Positions 19,577 to 28,435 of a DNA stretch of 64,000 nt are shown here, in pieces. The stretch spans positions 1 through 64,000 of the forward strand of contig JBBQJW010000002.1 in NCBI GenBank assembly GCA_038326325.1, read 5' to 3'. The stretch is from UBA10324 sp038326325. Its GTDB lineage: Bacteria; Bacteroidota; Bacteroidia; Chitinophagales; UBA10324. Below the pieces are notes generated by a model. The model saw only the letters and a program-made list of their open reading frames with translations, did no database searches and was not told the origin of the DNA. Position numbers and translations under genes: made by a program. The stretch's first letter is position 1, and each line of letters opens with the position of its first letter.

Positions 19577-19688
19577 CAGTGAATCGCTGAGTTGGTTTTT
19601 TGTGCCGGTTTATGTTTCGACCGAGTTCCGGTTATATCATTTGCTATTTATAATTGAGTTTTGCTTGGCAAAATAATATTTTCAAAAA

Positions 19689-21041
19689 ATGATTGCATCT
19701 ATAAACCCATACTCAGGTGAATTGCTAAAGGAGTTTTCACCAATTTCAACAAAGGAAATTTCCGTAAAAATTAGTGATGCAGATAAGGCATATCACAATT
19801 GGAAAGCTACTTCTTTTTCAGAACGAAAAAAACTCATGCTTCAATTTGCCGATAGATTGCTTGCAAACAAAAAGGAAAATTCAGAATTGATAACTCTCGA
19901 AATGGGCAAATTAATTTCTGAATCAGGGTTGGAAATTGAGAAGTGTGCGAGAATGTGTAAGTATTATTTAGAAAATGCAGAAACATTTCTTGCTGATGAA
20001 ATAATTGAAACAGATGCAGTTAAAAGTTTTGTTCGATACGAACCATTAGGTGTTGTGCTTTCTGTTATGCCATGGAATTTTCCATTCTGGCAAGTGCTTA
20101 GGTTTGCTGTTCCAGCTTTGATGGCAGGAAATGTTTGTTTGTTAAAACACGCTTCGAATGTTCCTCAATGTGCTTTAAAGCTTGAAGAAATATTTATTGA
20201 ATCCGGATTTCCTGCTCATGTTTTTCAAACACTTTTAATTGAAGCAAAGGATGTGGAGCAAGTTATTGCAAACCCAATTGTTAAAGCTGTTACACTTACG
20301 GGGAGTGAAAAAGCCGGAAGCAATGTTGCTTCAATCGCAGGTATGCACATAAAAAAATCCGTACTAGAATTAGGCGGTAGTGATCCGTTTATTGTTTTGG
20401 AAGATGCCGATATAAATGTTGCAGTAGAGAATGCAGCAAAATCCAGATTAGGAAATGACGGGCAAAGTTGTATTGCAGCAAAACGATTTATTATTTCTGA
20501 AAAAATTATTGAAGAATTTACGGCTAAGCTGAAATTGAAATTTCAGAATTATAAAAAAGGAAACCCTTTGAATGAATCAACTGAAATAGGAGTGATGGCT
20601 CGTGAAGATTTGGCAATTGATTTAGAAATTCAAATGAATAAATCAATTTCACTTGGTGCAAAATTGATTTGTGGTGGCAAACGAGAGAAAGCTTTTTTTG
20701 AGCCAACAATCCTTGCAGGTGTAACACCCGGTATGCCTGCGTTTGATGAAGAATTATTTGGACCTATTGCACCAATCATTTCTTTCAGTACAGAAGAAGA
20801 AGCAATTCGACTCGCAAATAATTCTGAATTTGGTTTAGGTGGTTCTGTTTGGACGGCCGATAAAGAGAGGGGGATAAAACTCGCGGCGCAAGTTGAAAGT
20901 GGTTCTGTATATGTAAACATGTTGATGAAATCAGACCAGCGAATGCCATTCGGTGGAATAAAAAAATCAGGGTATGGCCGCGAATTGGGCTTGCACGGTA
21001 TTCACGAATTTGTAAATGTGAAAAGTGTGATGGTGGGATAA
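19689..21041 (+). CDS. gabD: NAD(P)-dependent succinate-semialdehyde dehydrogenase
   Basis: A 450-residue aldehyde dehydrogenase that would oxidise succinate semialdehyde to succinate, linking GABA breakdown to the TCA cycle. Visible: SVMPWNFPFWQVLR (cofactor domain), VTLTGSEKAGS, catalytic glutamate in VLELGGSDPFIV (about 227) and catalytic cysteine in GNDGQSCIAAKRFI (about 261). The shorter length of about 450 and the MPFGGIKKSGYGRELG end fit the Sad/GabD2-like group. No GABA transaminase is adjacent, so the substrate is inferred from family only. Confidence 0.82.
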   Translation: MIASINPYSGELLKEFSPISTKEISVKISDADKAYHNWKATSFSERKKLMLQFADRLLANKKENSELITLEMGKLISESGLEIEKCARMCKYYLENAETFLADEIIETDAVKSFVRYEPLGVVLSVMPWNFPFWQVLRFAVPALMAGNVCLLKHASNVPQCALKLEEIFIESGFPAHVFQTLLIEAKDVEQVIANPIVKAVTLTGSEKAGSNVASIAGMHIKKSVLELGGSDPFIVLEDADINVAVENAAKSRLGNDGQSCIAAKRFIISEKIIEEFTAKLKLKFQNYKKGNPLNESTEIGVMAREDLAIDLEIQMNKSISLGAKLICGGKREKAFFEPTILAGVTPGMPAFDEELFGPIAPIISFSTEEEAIRLANNSEFGLGGSVWTADKERGIKLAAQVESGSVYVNMLMKSDQRMPFGGIKKSGYGRELGLHGIHEFVNVKSVMVG

Positions 21042-21875
21042 AAAATTTAATAGTCATTTGTTACAGGTTGATTCTGTGATCCAAATTTTCACATGCTGCT
21101 TAAATCAGAAAACAAAAAGGGTTTCAAATTTCTATGAACCCATTGTTATATAAAACGGGAGCTACACCGAATCTCGAGGCGGGATGCTACTTTGTTAACG
21201 CACAGATGTCTATGTGAAACATGAAATCAGAATTTTTATTTCAAGTATTGATGTGAAATTTTATCTCCGAAATTTAATGAAAAGTAAAAGCTGATTTTTA
21301 TTCTGACTTCGAATATTGTGTTACAGATAAAAAGTAAGGTGTAACGCTTTTCATTCTTACGATAAATGTTTCGCAAAGTGAAAGAAGAGGGACTTAATAA
21401 AACGGTAAATAAAAATTGGGTTCTTAGTAGGAAACTCCTTAAGTGGGTGAAATAATTTCCACTGTTTTTCTTATTGAGGAAAACATTACCCCTCCGTTCT
21501 GTATTTCCTCAATGAAAGACTATCAATTTAACATTTTAAACCAACTTATTAATTGGCTTTATCGTTGTCTTTTTTATTCTATGAAAACAGATAACTGTGA
21601 TTTATTCCCGGTCATTTTAAAAGAACACATTTTCGTAATCGGAATTCAACCTCAGCCATACAATCCTTTTATTGTTGACTGGCTTGGTGCGAATGGTAAT
21701 GATTATAAATCTCACTCAATCAGTTACTCTATGCTTTTACTTATAACTAATAATTGATTGGCGATTTGATACTGTTACACTATAAACTTTCTTCATCGCT
21801 GAATTTTATAAAATATTTGGCAGGGCATTTGAATTTTAATTTATTGAAAATATAAAACACATAAAACGATTTTTT
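21042..21875 (+). other. Intergenic stretch without a convincing gene
   Basis: About 830 bp. A frame of 104 codons (21443-21757) has no family features, no plausible upstream signal and ordinary intergenic composition, so I do not call it. The stretch contains three copies of the TGTWACA element (21059, 21319, 21773) and one near copy (GTGTAACG near 21340). No strong hairpin terminator was seen after the dehydrogenase gene. Confidence 0.5.
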
Positions 21876-22070
21876 ATGACACGCACGCACTCTAAACAAA
21901 GTTTCAAGGATACTGTTACACTAATCCATTCAGAAGAAGCAAATGAATTGGAATACTGGACTTTTAAATGGAAAATTTCCAAGAGTCAGTTATTTGAAGC
22001 TATGCGAGAAACAAAAAGCAATGTTGTTTCAACTGTGGAAGATTATCTGAAAGGAAGAAACCTGATTTAA
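21876..22070 (+). CDS. DUF3606 domain protein
   Basis: A 64-residue protein matching the DUF3606 pattern: a short N-terminal lead, then an acidic E-x-x-YWT-x-K-W-x-[IV]-[ST] segment (ELEYWTFKWKISKSQL) and a helix ending in STVEDYLKGR. These small soluble proteins are widespread in Proteobacteria and Bacteroidota and often sit among stress genes; the function is unknown. The codons VTLIH carry a CTGTTACAC motif at 21913-21921. Confidence 0.72.
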   Translation: MTRTHSKQSFKDTVTLIHSEEANELEYWTFKWKISKSQLFEAMRETKSNVVSTVEDYLKGRNLI

Positions 22071-22123
22071 TTTTTTATTCAGAAGAAGATAGAACAAAAG
22101 AAATGCAGGTAGTCAAATTGTCC

Positions 22124-22624
22124 CTAATCTATTAGAAAACTGATATCAGTTTCTGAGAAATAATATTTCAAAGCGTCTTCATAAGATATAATTTCAACTT
22201 TTTTTGTAGTTATGCTTTGTTTCTCAAATTGCATCTCAGCATAAAAATTATTTACAAAATATAAACTCACCAGATAATCATTTTCATATCTATTTTCAAT
22301 AAATATTCCATGCCTCAATAAATATTCTGAACGGTCGGTAACTGTCAAAGCTTCAAAGCTATTCTTGTCTTTAGTATCAACTATTAAAGTATTGATATCT
22401 ATAAATGAAAGATATTCATTCAATACATAATCCTCTGTAACAACCAAAACCTGTTCTATATTAATGTCACTATCTTTATAGAAGACCTCAACAAAAAAAC
22501 TATCGAGAGAATAAAGACCTATCAAATATTTTTTGTGTTCACGCATACAGATGTATTCGCCATTATCAATTACATAATCAGAACGCTGATGCAAATCCAA
22601 TTCATCGAACTTATTAATTTTCAT
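22124..22624 (-). CDS. Unknown protein built from two internal repeats
   Basis: A 166-residue soluble protein of no family I recognise. It consists of a tandem duplication of about 73 residues. QRSDYVIDNGEYICMREH in the first half matches DRSEYLLRHGIFIENRYE in the second; LIGLYSLDSFFVEVFY matches LVSLYFVNNFYAEMQF; and both halves end F.[DE].[DN][IT]..LI. Both units alternate beta-strand-like segments and end in a helix. No signal peptide. It is divergent from the regulator genes at 22949. Confidence 0.55.
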   Translation of the reverse strand: MKINKFDELDLHQRSDYVIDNGEYICMREHKKYLIGLYSLDSFFVEVFYKDSDINIEQVLVVTEDYVLNEYLSFIDINTLIVDTKDKNSFEALTVTDRSEYLLRHGIFIENRYENDYLVSLYFVNNFYAEMQFEKQSITTKKVEIISYEDALKYYFSETDISFLID

Positions 22625-22650
22625 AATTCAAATTTTCGGGAGGTAACAGC

Positions 22651-22869
22651 ATGGGGAAAATTTTCAACAAAAAGGGAAATTATTTTAGATATAAAATTGA
22701 ATGCAAAGAAGTCCCATTTAAGCAAACTTGCTTTGAAGTTATTTTTTCTGAAGGGGTTAAATTCATTTTCATCAATGATTTTCCATATCTTAAATCATAT
22801 AACATACCAAACGAATTTATTTTATTTCTACAATTGACTGTAACTATAAAAGCGGGGACTCATTTTTGA
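22651..22869 (+). CDS. Possible small protein, doubtful
   Basis: A 72-codon frame between the repeat protein and the response regulator. It encodes a basic N-terminus and beta-strand-like hydrophobic stretches (CFEVIFSEGVKFIFI). I recognise no family, and another overlapping frame of similar length exists, so this may be non-coding. Confidence 0.22.
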   Translation: MGKIFNKKGNYFRYKIECKEVPFKQTCFEVIFSEGVKFIFINDFPYLKSYNIPNEFILFLQLTVTIKAGTHF

Positions 22870-22904
22870 TTTATCGGAACGAGACTTTTAATTTTCGTTT
22901 TTGC

Positions 22905-22912
22905 TATTTTTG
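22905..22912 (+). promoter_or_regulatory. Possible -7 promoter element for the response regulator gene
   Basis: TATTTTTG matches TAnnTTTG and lies 36 bp before the ATG at 22949. No TTG is found at the expected distance upstream, so this is only a half match. Confidence 0.3.
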
Positions 22913-22948
22913 TTAATACAATTTTTTTAAATTCTTAAAAATTTAACG

Positions 22949-24352
22949 ATGAACAGCGTTCTTATAATTGACGACGACACTGATATTTGCCTTTCACTCA
23001 GTAAGTATCTGACAAAACACGGATACGAAACAGAAACAGCACACCGAGGTGCATCTGGAATAGAAAAGTATTCGAAGAGAAATTATGATGTGGTAATCAG
23101 TGATTTTCGGTTAGGCGATACTGACGGAAGAGAGGTGCTTAAAAAAATAAAAGCGATTAATCCGAATGCTATTGTCATAATTATAACTGCATACATAGAT
23201 ATTAAAATAGCAATTGATGTTGTGAAATTCGGTGCGTACGATTATCTAATTAAGCCGATGATCCCGGATGAGGTTTTGAATTTGATTTCTTCGGCATTGC
23301 AACAAAAAAATAACGGCAAAGTGAACTCTGCACCCACTTTTACTGCTGCCGCAGTTTCCTCTGCAAAAGATTCGACAGCTGCAGAAGAAGTAGAATATAT
23401 GAAGAGCAACAGTGCTGAAGCCAATGCGATTCATAAACAGATTGAAGTAATTGCTCCTACTAATTACAGCGTTATATTATATGGAGAAAGTGGAACAGGA
23501 AAAGAAGTTGTTGCGCGAACAATTCATAACAGAAGTAAAAGAAAAGCGCAACCCTTTGTGGCGATGGACTGTGGCACATTAACAAAGGAACTTGCCGCCA
23601 GCGAATTATTCGGACACGAAAAGGGCGCATTCACAGGTGCAATTAACGCTAAAGAAGGACATTTTGAATTGGCAAATGGTGGAACATTATTTCTTGATGA
23701 AGTGGCGAATCTTCCATTGGATGTGCAGGCATCATTACTTCGTGTTTGTCAGGAAAGAAAAATAAGAAGAGTAGGTGGAGTAAAAGAAATTGAAGTGGAT
23801 GTTCGATTAATAATTGCTTCGAATGAGAGATTGATGGATGCTTGCCAGAAAGGAAAATTCAGAGAGGATTTATATCACCGTTTTAATGAGTTTAGTATAA
23901 ATATTCCACCTCTTCGAGCACGCAAAAGTGATATCATGGATTTTGCAAATTATTTTCTTACAAAAACAAATCGGGAGCTTGGAAAAAATATTGATGGCTT
24001 CGACAGTCATGTAATAGAATCGCTAATGAATTATTCGTGGCCAGGAAATTTTAGGGAACTTCGTAATATTGTTCGTAGGTCCGCATTGCTTACTGATAAA
24101 GGAAATATTATGATTGACGCGATTCCTTCTGAGATTCGTCATTATACCAAAAGGGATTTTTTGCAAAATGAATCAGCTTTGCCAGAACAATTTTCACCAG
24201 GAACTGCTTTGAAAAATGCAACACTTGAAGCTGAATATGAAATGATAAACAGGGTGCTTAGAGAGGTTAATTACAATAAAACAAAAGCTGCCAAGTTGCT
24301 GAACATTGATCGTAAAACTCTTTACAACAAGATTAAAAGTTTTACTCATTAA
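22949..24352 (+). CDS. Sigma-54-dependent response regulator (NtrC type)
   Basis: A 467-residue transcription activator. The receiver domain (1-125) has the acidic pocket DDDTD and phosphoacceptor D52 in VVISDFRLGDTDG. The AAA+ domain has Walker A GESGTGKE (about 179-186), the sigma-54 contact loop GAFTGA (about 226-231) and Walker B LFLDEVA. The C-terminal Fis-type helix-turn-helix reads NKTKAAKLLNIDRKTLYNKIK. Once phosphorylated it should open sigma-54 promoters. The PAS histidine kinase encoded 76 bp downstream in the same direction is the likely partner. Confidence 0.93.
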   Translation: MNSVLIIDDDTDICLSLSKYLTKHGYETETAHRGASGIEKYSKRNYDVVISDFRLGDTDGREVLKKIKAINPNAIVIIITAYIDIKIAIDVVKFGAYDYLIKPMIPDEVLNLISSALQQKNNGKVNSAPTFTAAAVSSAKDSTAAEEVEYMKSNSAEANAIHKQIEVIAPTNYSVILYGESGTGKEVVARTIHNRSKRKAQPFVAMDCGTLTKELAASELFGHEKGAFTGAINAKEGHFELANGGTLFLDEVANLPLDVQASLLRVCQERKIRRVGGVKEIEVDVRLIIASNERLMDACQKGKFREDLYHRFNEFSINIPPLRARKSDIMDFANYFLTKTNRELGKNIDGFDSHVIESLMNYSWPGNFRELRNIVRRSALLTDKGNIMIDAIPSEIRHYTKRDFLQNESALPEQFSPGTALKNATLEAEYEMINRVLREVNYNKTKAAKLLNIDRKTLYNKIKSFTH

Positions 24353-24428
24353 TTATTTCTGAATCCAGATTTTCTTGAAAATGTGTTTGCTTTTTTCTTA
24401 ATTCCGTTTTTTATTTCAAACAATTATT

Positions 24429-25622
24429 ATGGAAAAGAAAAAAAAACAAATTGAACTGAATACATCCAAAATTAAAAAGTCAATTGATAAAAAATTATCA
24501 GTTCAAAAACCTCTTGTGCGAAATGAAACGCGCAGAACGGCTTTAAAATTGAAAGGTCAACTTAAAGACCGTGATCAATGGTTCCGGTTACTTGTTCAGA
24601 ATTCTTATGATATAATAATGATTTTTTCTGTTGATGGCATTATCGTTTATCAAAGTCCATCAATTGAACAAGTACTCGGTTATTCCCCTGATGAGCGCAT
24701 TGGAAAAAGCATTTTCGGCGATGAAATGATTGTTCATCCTGACGATATGCATTTAAAAATAGCGATGATAAAAGAAAGTTTGATTTATCCTGAGCGCAAG
24801 GCGCGAGCAGAATTCAGACTAAAGCACAAAGACGGATCGTGGAGATACATGGAAGCCATTTGTATAAATATGGTTAAGGAGCCCAACATAAAAGGTTTAG
24901 TTGCGAATTACAGAGACATTACTGACCGACAGATGCTTGATCAACAAAAAGATGCTTTTATTGGAATTGCAAGTCATGAGTTAAAAACACCTTTGACAAG
25001 TGCAAAAATTTATTCCGAATTACTTATTGAAAAATTTCATGAAAGCGGGGATAGTGAAGCAAAAGAAATGGTGGAAAAACTCGAAATGCAAATTGAGAAG
25101 CTTACTGCTCTCGCGAATAAATTACTTGATGTAACAAAAATTACCGGAGGCCAAATGCACTTTAAAGAAACCGCATTTGATCTTAATTCTGCTATAAAGG
25201 AAGTAGTTGAAGAAATGCAACTGACCTCTCAAACACATTTAATAAAAACAAACTTAGGATTAAGTGCAGTGGTTGTTGCTGATCAAGACCGTTTTGCGCA
25301 AGTACTTACTAATTTAATAAGTAACGCGATAAAGTATTCTCCCCAAGCAGATAAGATAATTATTACATCAGAAAAAAAATTAAGAAACATTAAAATATGC
25401 GTTCAGGATTTCGGGATTGGAATTAAGGAGGATATGCAGGGAAAAATATTCGAGCGGTTCTTTAGAATTCATGATGCGCGAAACGAAGCATTTCCCGGTA
25501 TGGGAATCGGACTTTTTATTTCCTCAGAAATTGTAAAAAGAATGGGAGGAACTCTTACAGTCAAAAGTGCGAAAGACAAGGGATCAGTCTTTTGTTTTGC
25601 TGTTCCGCTGCGTCCGGAATAA
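24429..25622 (+). CDS. PAS-domain sensor histidine kinase
   Basis: A 397-residue soluble kinase without membrane helices. A basic, lysine-rich N-terminus is followed by one PAS domain (about 55-170; IIVYQSPSIEQVLGYSPDE, RLKHKDGSWRYMEA), a HisKA domain with the phospho-histidine at about 183 (SHELKTPLTSAK), and an HATPase domain with N box NLISNAIKYSP, DFGIGI and GMGIGLFIS. It probably phosphorylates the sigma-54 regulator encoded just upstream. The signal sensed by the PAS domain is unknown. Confidence 0.9.
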   Translation: MEKKKKQIELNTSKIKKSIDKKLSVQKPLVRNETRRTALKLKGQLKDRDQWFRLLVQNSYDIIMIFSVDGIIVYQSPSIEQVLGYSPDERIGKSIFGDEMIVHPDDMHLKIAMIKESLIYPERKARAEFRLKHKDGSWRYMEAICINMVKEPNIKGLVANYRDITDRQMLDQQKDAFIGIASHELKTPLTSAKIYSELLIEKFHESGDSEAKEMVEKLEMQIEKLTALANKLLDVTKITGGQMHFKETAFDLNSAIKEVVEEMQLTSQTHLIKTNLGLSAVVVADQDRFAQVLTNLISNAIKYSPQADKIIITSEKKLRNIKICVQDFGIGIKEDMQGKIFERFFRIHDARNEAFPGMGIGLFISSEIVKRMGGTLTVKSAKDKGSVFCFAVPLRPE

Positions 25623-25743
25623 AAATATTTGAGATAATTTTCTACAAATTGGTGTTTTAGTTCCACGACTGTTACACTCGCCCTGCCATTATTATTATAA
25701 AAAAGAATGGCAGAGTTTTTCTAATGTCTTTTGAAAATAAAAC

Positions 25744-25956
25744 ATGAACAATTTACAAAATCAACAATTGAATTCAGGGGAATCAGGAAAGGAAAATACT
25801 CCTCCCATACCTGAAATTAATCCGCAGCAACCATTTAAGGATATACCTGAAGTGCAGCAACCATCTAAAGAATTACCTGATAAGGGAAAACCTGATGAAG
25901 TTGAAACACCTTCAAAAATGCCCAACATTAAAGAACCTAAACAAAACAACGGTTAA
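25744..25956 (+). CDS. Small proline/glutamate-rich disordered protein
   Basis: A 70-residue protein rich in P, E, K, Q and N. It carries two similar segments, INPQQPFKDIPEVQQ and VQQPSKELPDKG, suggesting an internal repeat. It lacks a signal peptide, cysteines or any hydrophobic core, so it is probably disordered. No family recognised. It sits in a same-direction run with the kinase and the DUF2383 gene. Confidence 0.4.
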   Translation: MNNLQNQQLNSGESGKENTPPIPEINPQQPFKDIPEVQQPSKELPDKGKPDEVETPSKMPNIKEPKQNNG

Positions 25957-26018
25957 TTGGAACAGCATGTGATAAATGTTTTTGAAACCAAATTTTAAAA
26001 ATTAAAAAAAATAAAATC

Positions 26019-26489
26019 ATGAACGACACAATTGATAAAACACAAGAGGTGCTCAACGATTTGATAAAAATTAATAACGACCGCATTGAAGGTTATGAAA
26101 CTGCTATTGATGAAACGAAGGACAGCGATGAAGATTTACGCGCCAGTTTCAAAAAAATGATTTCGCAAAGCCGTGACTATGCAGCTGAACTTCGCATGCA
26201 TGCTCATCCTGATGGAAAGGAAGTTCCAAAAGGTGAGACCACTATTGCAGGGAAAGTGTATCGAGCGTGGATGGATGTTAAAACAACCGTTTCTGGTAAC
26301 AGCCGCGCATCTATATTAAGCGTATGCGAGAGAGGAGAGGATGCAGCTCAGAATCATTACGAGTCAGCCCTCGATACTGAAGATATTGATAGCACAGTTC
26401 GCTCAATACTTCAAAAACAAAAAGCAGCGCTTAAAAAGGCACACGACGAAATAAGAAACTGGCGCGACAAAGAAAAGAGCAGTACCTAA
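26019..26489 (+). CDS. PA2169-family four-helix-bundle protein (DUF2383)
   Basis: A 156-residue, entirely helical, charged protein with the family pattern: TQEVLNDLIKINNDRIEGYETA, SQSRDYAAEL, and a C-terminal CERGEDAAQNHYESAL followed by a long K/Q-rich helix. The fold is ferritin-like, but I do not see a full metal-binding site. Members usually occur among stress genes, as here beside DUF892 and DUF3606 relatives in the window. A strong terminator follows. Confidence 0.82.
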   Translation: MNDTIDKTQEVLNDLIKINNDRIEGYETAIDETKDSDEDLRASFKKMISQSRDYAAELRMHAHPDGKEVPKGETTIAGKVYRAWMDVKTTVSGNSRASILSVCERGEDAAQNHYESALDTEDIDSTVRSILQKQKAALKKAHDEIRNWRDKEKSST

Positions 26490-26599
26490 AAATCATCCAA
26501 ACCAAAACACCAATTAAAAATAATGGTTTTCACGCGAAAAGAACAAAAAACTAAAGAGTGAAAAATATTCACCCTGAAATTTTGAAGTTGAAAGTGTGA

Positions 26600-26630
26600 A
26601 AGAAGGCGCGAAGAAATTCGCGCCTTCTTT
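26600..26630 (+). terminator. Intrinsic terminator after the DUF2383 gene
   Basis: A GC-rich 13-bp stem, AAGAAGGCGCGAA / TTCGCGCCTTCTT, with a 4-5 nt loop, lies about 110 bp after the stop and is followed by T/A residues. It is symmetrical enough to work in both directions. Confidence 0.85.
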
Positions 26631-26717
26631 AAACACAAAATAGTTACATAGAAACTTTATTAATTCCCTTGTTAAATTCAAATAGTAAAAGTGTAACGGT
26701 TTAATCACACATCAAAT

Positions 26718-27146
26718 ATGCTCGCAATGCAAACAACATTACAATTATTTAAAGTTGAAAAAGGAATAGAAAAAAAAAGTGATTTCATTCTTTTGAAAAC
26801 CCATAAAGAGGGATGGCTCTATGTGCCTTATAAAAATGTAATGAGATTGGAAGCAGCGCAGAGCTATACGCTTTTTTATTTTACAGACGGGACAAAGTTT
26901 TTATGTTCTCACGGACTGAATTATTATTTTTCGCAAATGGACCATCAGGTTTTTCAACGAGTGCATAAATCGCATGTCATTAATGTGCATTATATCATAG
27001 GTTTAAACTTGAATGATAAGATTAAAAAAATTGTGTTGTATGAAGGAACCATTATTGATATAGCACGACGAAAAGTGCCATCTGTTGTTTTCCAATACCA
27101 ATCATCTTTAAAAGAAAGCATTTCTGCGCCATTAAATTTTTCTTAA
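26718..27146 (+). CDS. Stand-alone LytTR DNA-binding regulator
   Basis: A 142-residue protein whose core (about 25-125) is a LytTR domain: ILLKTHKEGWLYVPYKNVMRLEAAQSY, then FLCSHGLNYYFSQM, then the hallmark VFQRVHKSHVINVHYIIGL and a final strand with basic residues (DIARRKVPSV). There is no receiver domain, so it is not itself a phosphorylated response regulator; activity may be set by level or a partner. It lies between two stress-type genes that could be targets. Confidence 0.85.
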   Translation: MLAMQTTLQLFKVEKGIEKKSDFILLKTHKEGWLYVPYKNVMRLEAAQSYTLFYFTDGTKFLCSHGLNYYFSQMDHQVFQRVHKSHVINVHYIIGLNLNDKIKKIVLYEGTIIDIARRKVPSVVFQYQSSLKESISAPLNFS

Positions 27147-27200
27147 GTTTCACTCAATAGCCAATTAAAACTTAAACATTCATTCATAAAAAATCAGACC

Positions 27201-27626
27201 ATGAAAAAAATTAATTTCTTTCCCGTGTTTGCAATCTTTTGCACTTTGTTAATTGTTGCTGCATGCAATCATTCCGACAAAGATTCTCGCTCTGATCAGG
27301 ATAGTATTGCTCTGTCAGATTCCATTACAAAAGCGAGTGAAGTAATGGTGAACAATGTTACCAACGAAAAAAATGAAGCTAAACAACGACTCGATAATAT
27401 GATGAAGGATATTGATGTCCGTTTAGAAAAAATAGATATGGATATGAAAAAAGCTGACAAGAAAACACAAATGGAATTGCAGGAACAAAAAAGCAAATTG
27501 AAAACTAATCGCAATCTGTTGCAACGCAATTACGATCAGGTTGATAAAACAGTTGACAACGAATGGGGAGATTTTAAACACGCGGTGAATGAGTCAATGG
27601 ATAGTATTAAAAACTGGTTGAAATAA
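27201..27626 (+). CDS. Small coiled-coil lipoprotein
   Basis: A 141-residue protein with a lipoprotein signal peptide (MKKINFFPVFAIF, lipobox VAAC with Cys about 22). The mature part is one long charged coiled coil (about 50-125, with heptads such as MDIDVRLEKIDMDMKK-like K/D/E spacing) and a short amphipathic end. Similar small envelope lipoproteins accompany stress genes in Bacteroidota. Function unknown. A strong terminator lies 36 bp downstream. Confidence 0.65.
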   Translation: MKKINFFPVFAIFCTLLIVAACNHSDKDSRSDQDSIALSDSITKASEVMVNNVTNEKNEAKQRLDNMMKDIDVRLEKIDMDMKKADKKTQMELQEQKSKLKTNRNLLQRNYDQVDKTVDNEWGDFKHAVNESMDSIKNWLK

Positions 27627-27661
27627 AAGAGTGCGGGATATTTATCACGCTGGTGTTTTAC

Positions 27662-27697
27662 AAAAAAGGCGAACTGTTACAGTTCGCCTTTTTATTT
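27662..27697 (+). terminator. Intrinsic terminator with the TGTTACA element at its tip
   Basis: The stem AAAAGGCGAACTG / CAGTTCGCCTTTT closes on a TTA loop and is followed by TTTTATTTT. The tip of the hairpin is exactly the iterated motif CTGTTACAG (27674-27682). It ends the small lipoprotein transcript. Confidence 0.9.
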
Positions 27698-28435
27698 TAT
27701 ACCCGACCTATTATTTCTGCTTTACAAACTCTTTTGGGGTAGCATGTACTCGTCATAACATCTATAAAAAGACTGCTTCAGGAACCACTATTGTGTAACC
27801 AATCTGTTTGTAGTTGGAGGCCTGGGGGTTGTACTATAAATAATTAATCGTAATGGTTATAGATGAAGGAATTCACGACATACAGAAAATGTGGATGAGA
27901 CTGATACTGAAAACAAATTGTGAGATAATTAAACAAATAAAACGATGCAAAAAAAATCCCTGATGAAGTATCATCGGGGATTTTTTATTTTTAATAGCAA
28001 TTTACAATTTTTGGTCTTTTCAAAAACAGTAAAAATTTTTTGGTTATCTGTTTCATCCTTTTGACAGCCAACCACCGGAAGGAAGGGACTTGTGAATTCT
28101 GTTCCGTTTATAATAACAGGGATTGTGCCATTGATACTTTTATAATGTGATGCATAATTTTAATGGGGAATTTTTTAATCAACTGTGGAATTCAAATCAA
28201 TATTTCGAGATTTTTATACTCATGTTTATCAAAATTTACCATGTGTAACAATTAATTGCATGTTTTTTATTTTCTGTTTGTGTGCAGAAAAATTTCGAAT
28301 AGAATTCCTGCAGTAATTTCAAAATATGGATGCAAAAGCACCTGATTTTTTAAGGTGAAAATGCATTCGTGTTAATCAAAGTATTTGCGGTATGAAATAG
28401 TAATTAGCCATACCTTGCGGCAATAAATGCAATAA
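27698..28435 (+). other. Intergenic stretch with an orphan terminator
   Basis: About 740 bp without a solid gene. A 37-codon frame (about 27853-27963, MVIDEGIHDIQKM...) runs into the terminator at 27952-27988. It might be a tiny gene, or the stretch might encode a small RNA. One TGTAACA copy (28244) lies in an AT-rich part. I see nothing else to name. Confidence 0.45.
27952..27988 (+). terminator. Intrinsic terminator with no assigned gene
   Basis: The hairpin AAAAATCCCTGATGA / TCATCGGGGATTTTT (one G-T-like mismatch) has a 4-nt loop and is flanked by A and T runs. The preceding lipoprotein gene already has its own terminator at 27662, so this one implies a further short transcript from either strand. 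Confidence 0.75.

Noticed and set aside
21443..21757. A 104-codon frame after the dehydrogenase gene
   Set aside because: No recognisable domain, signal or coding pattern, and no promoter or spacing support. Treated as chance.
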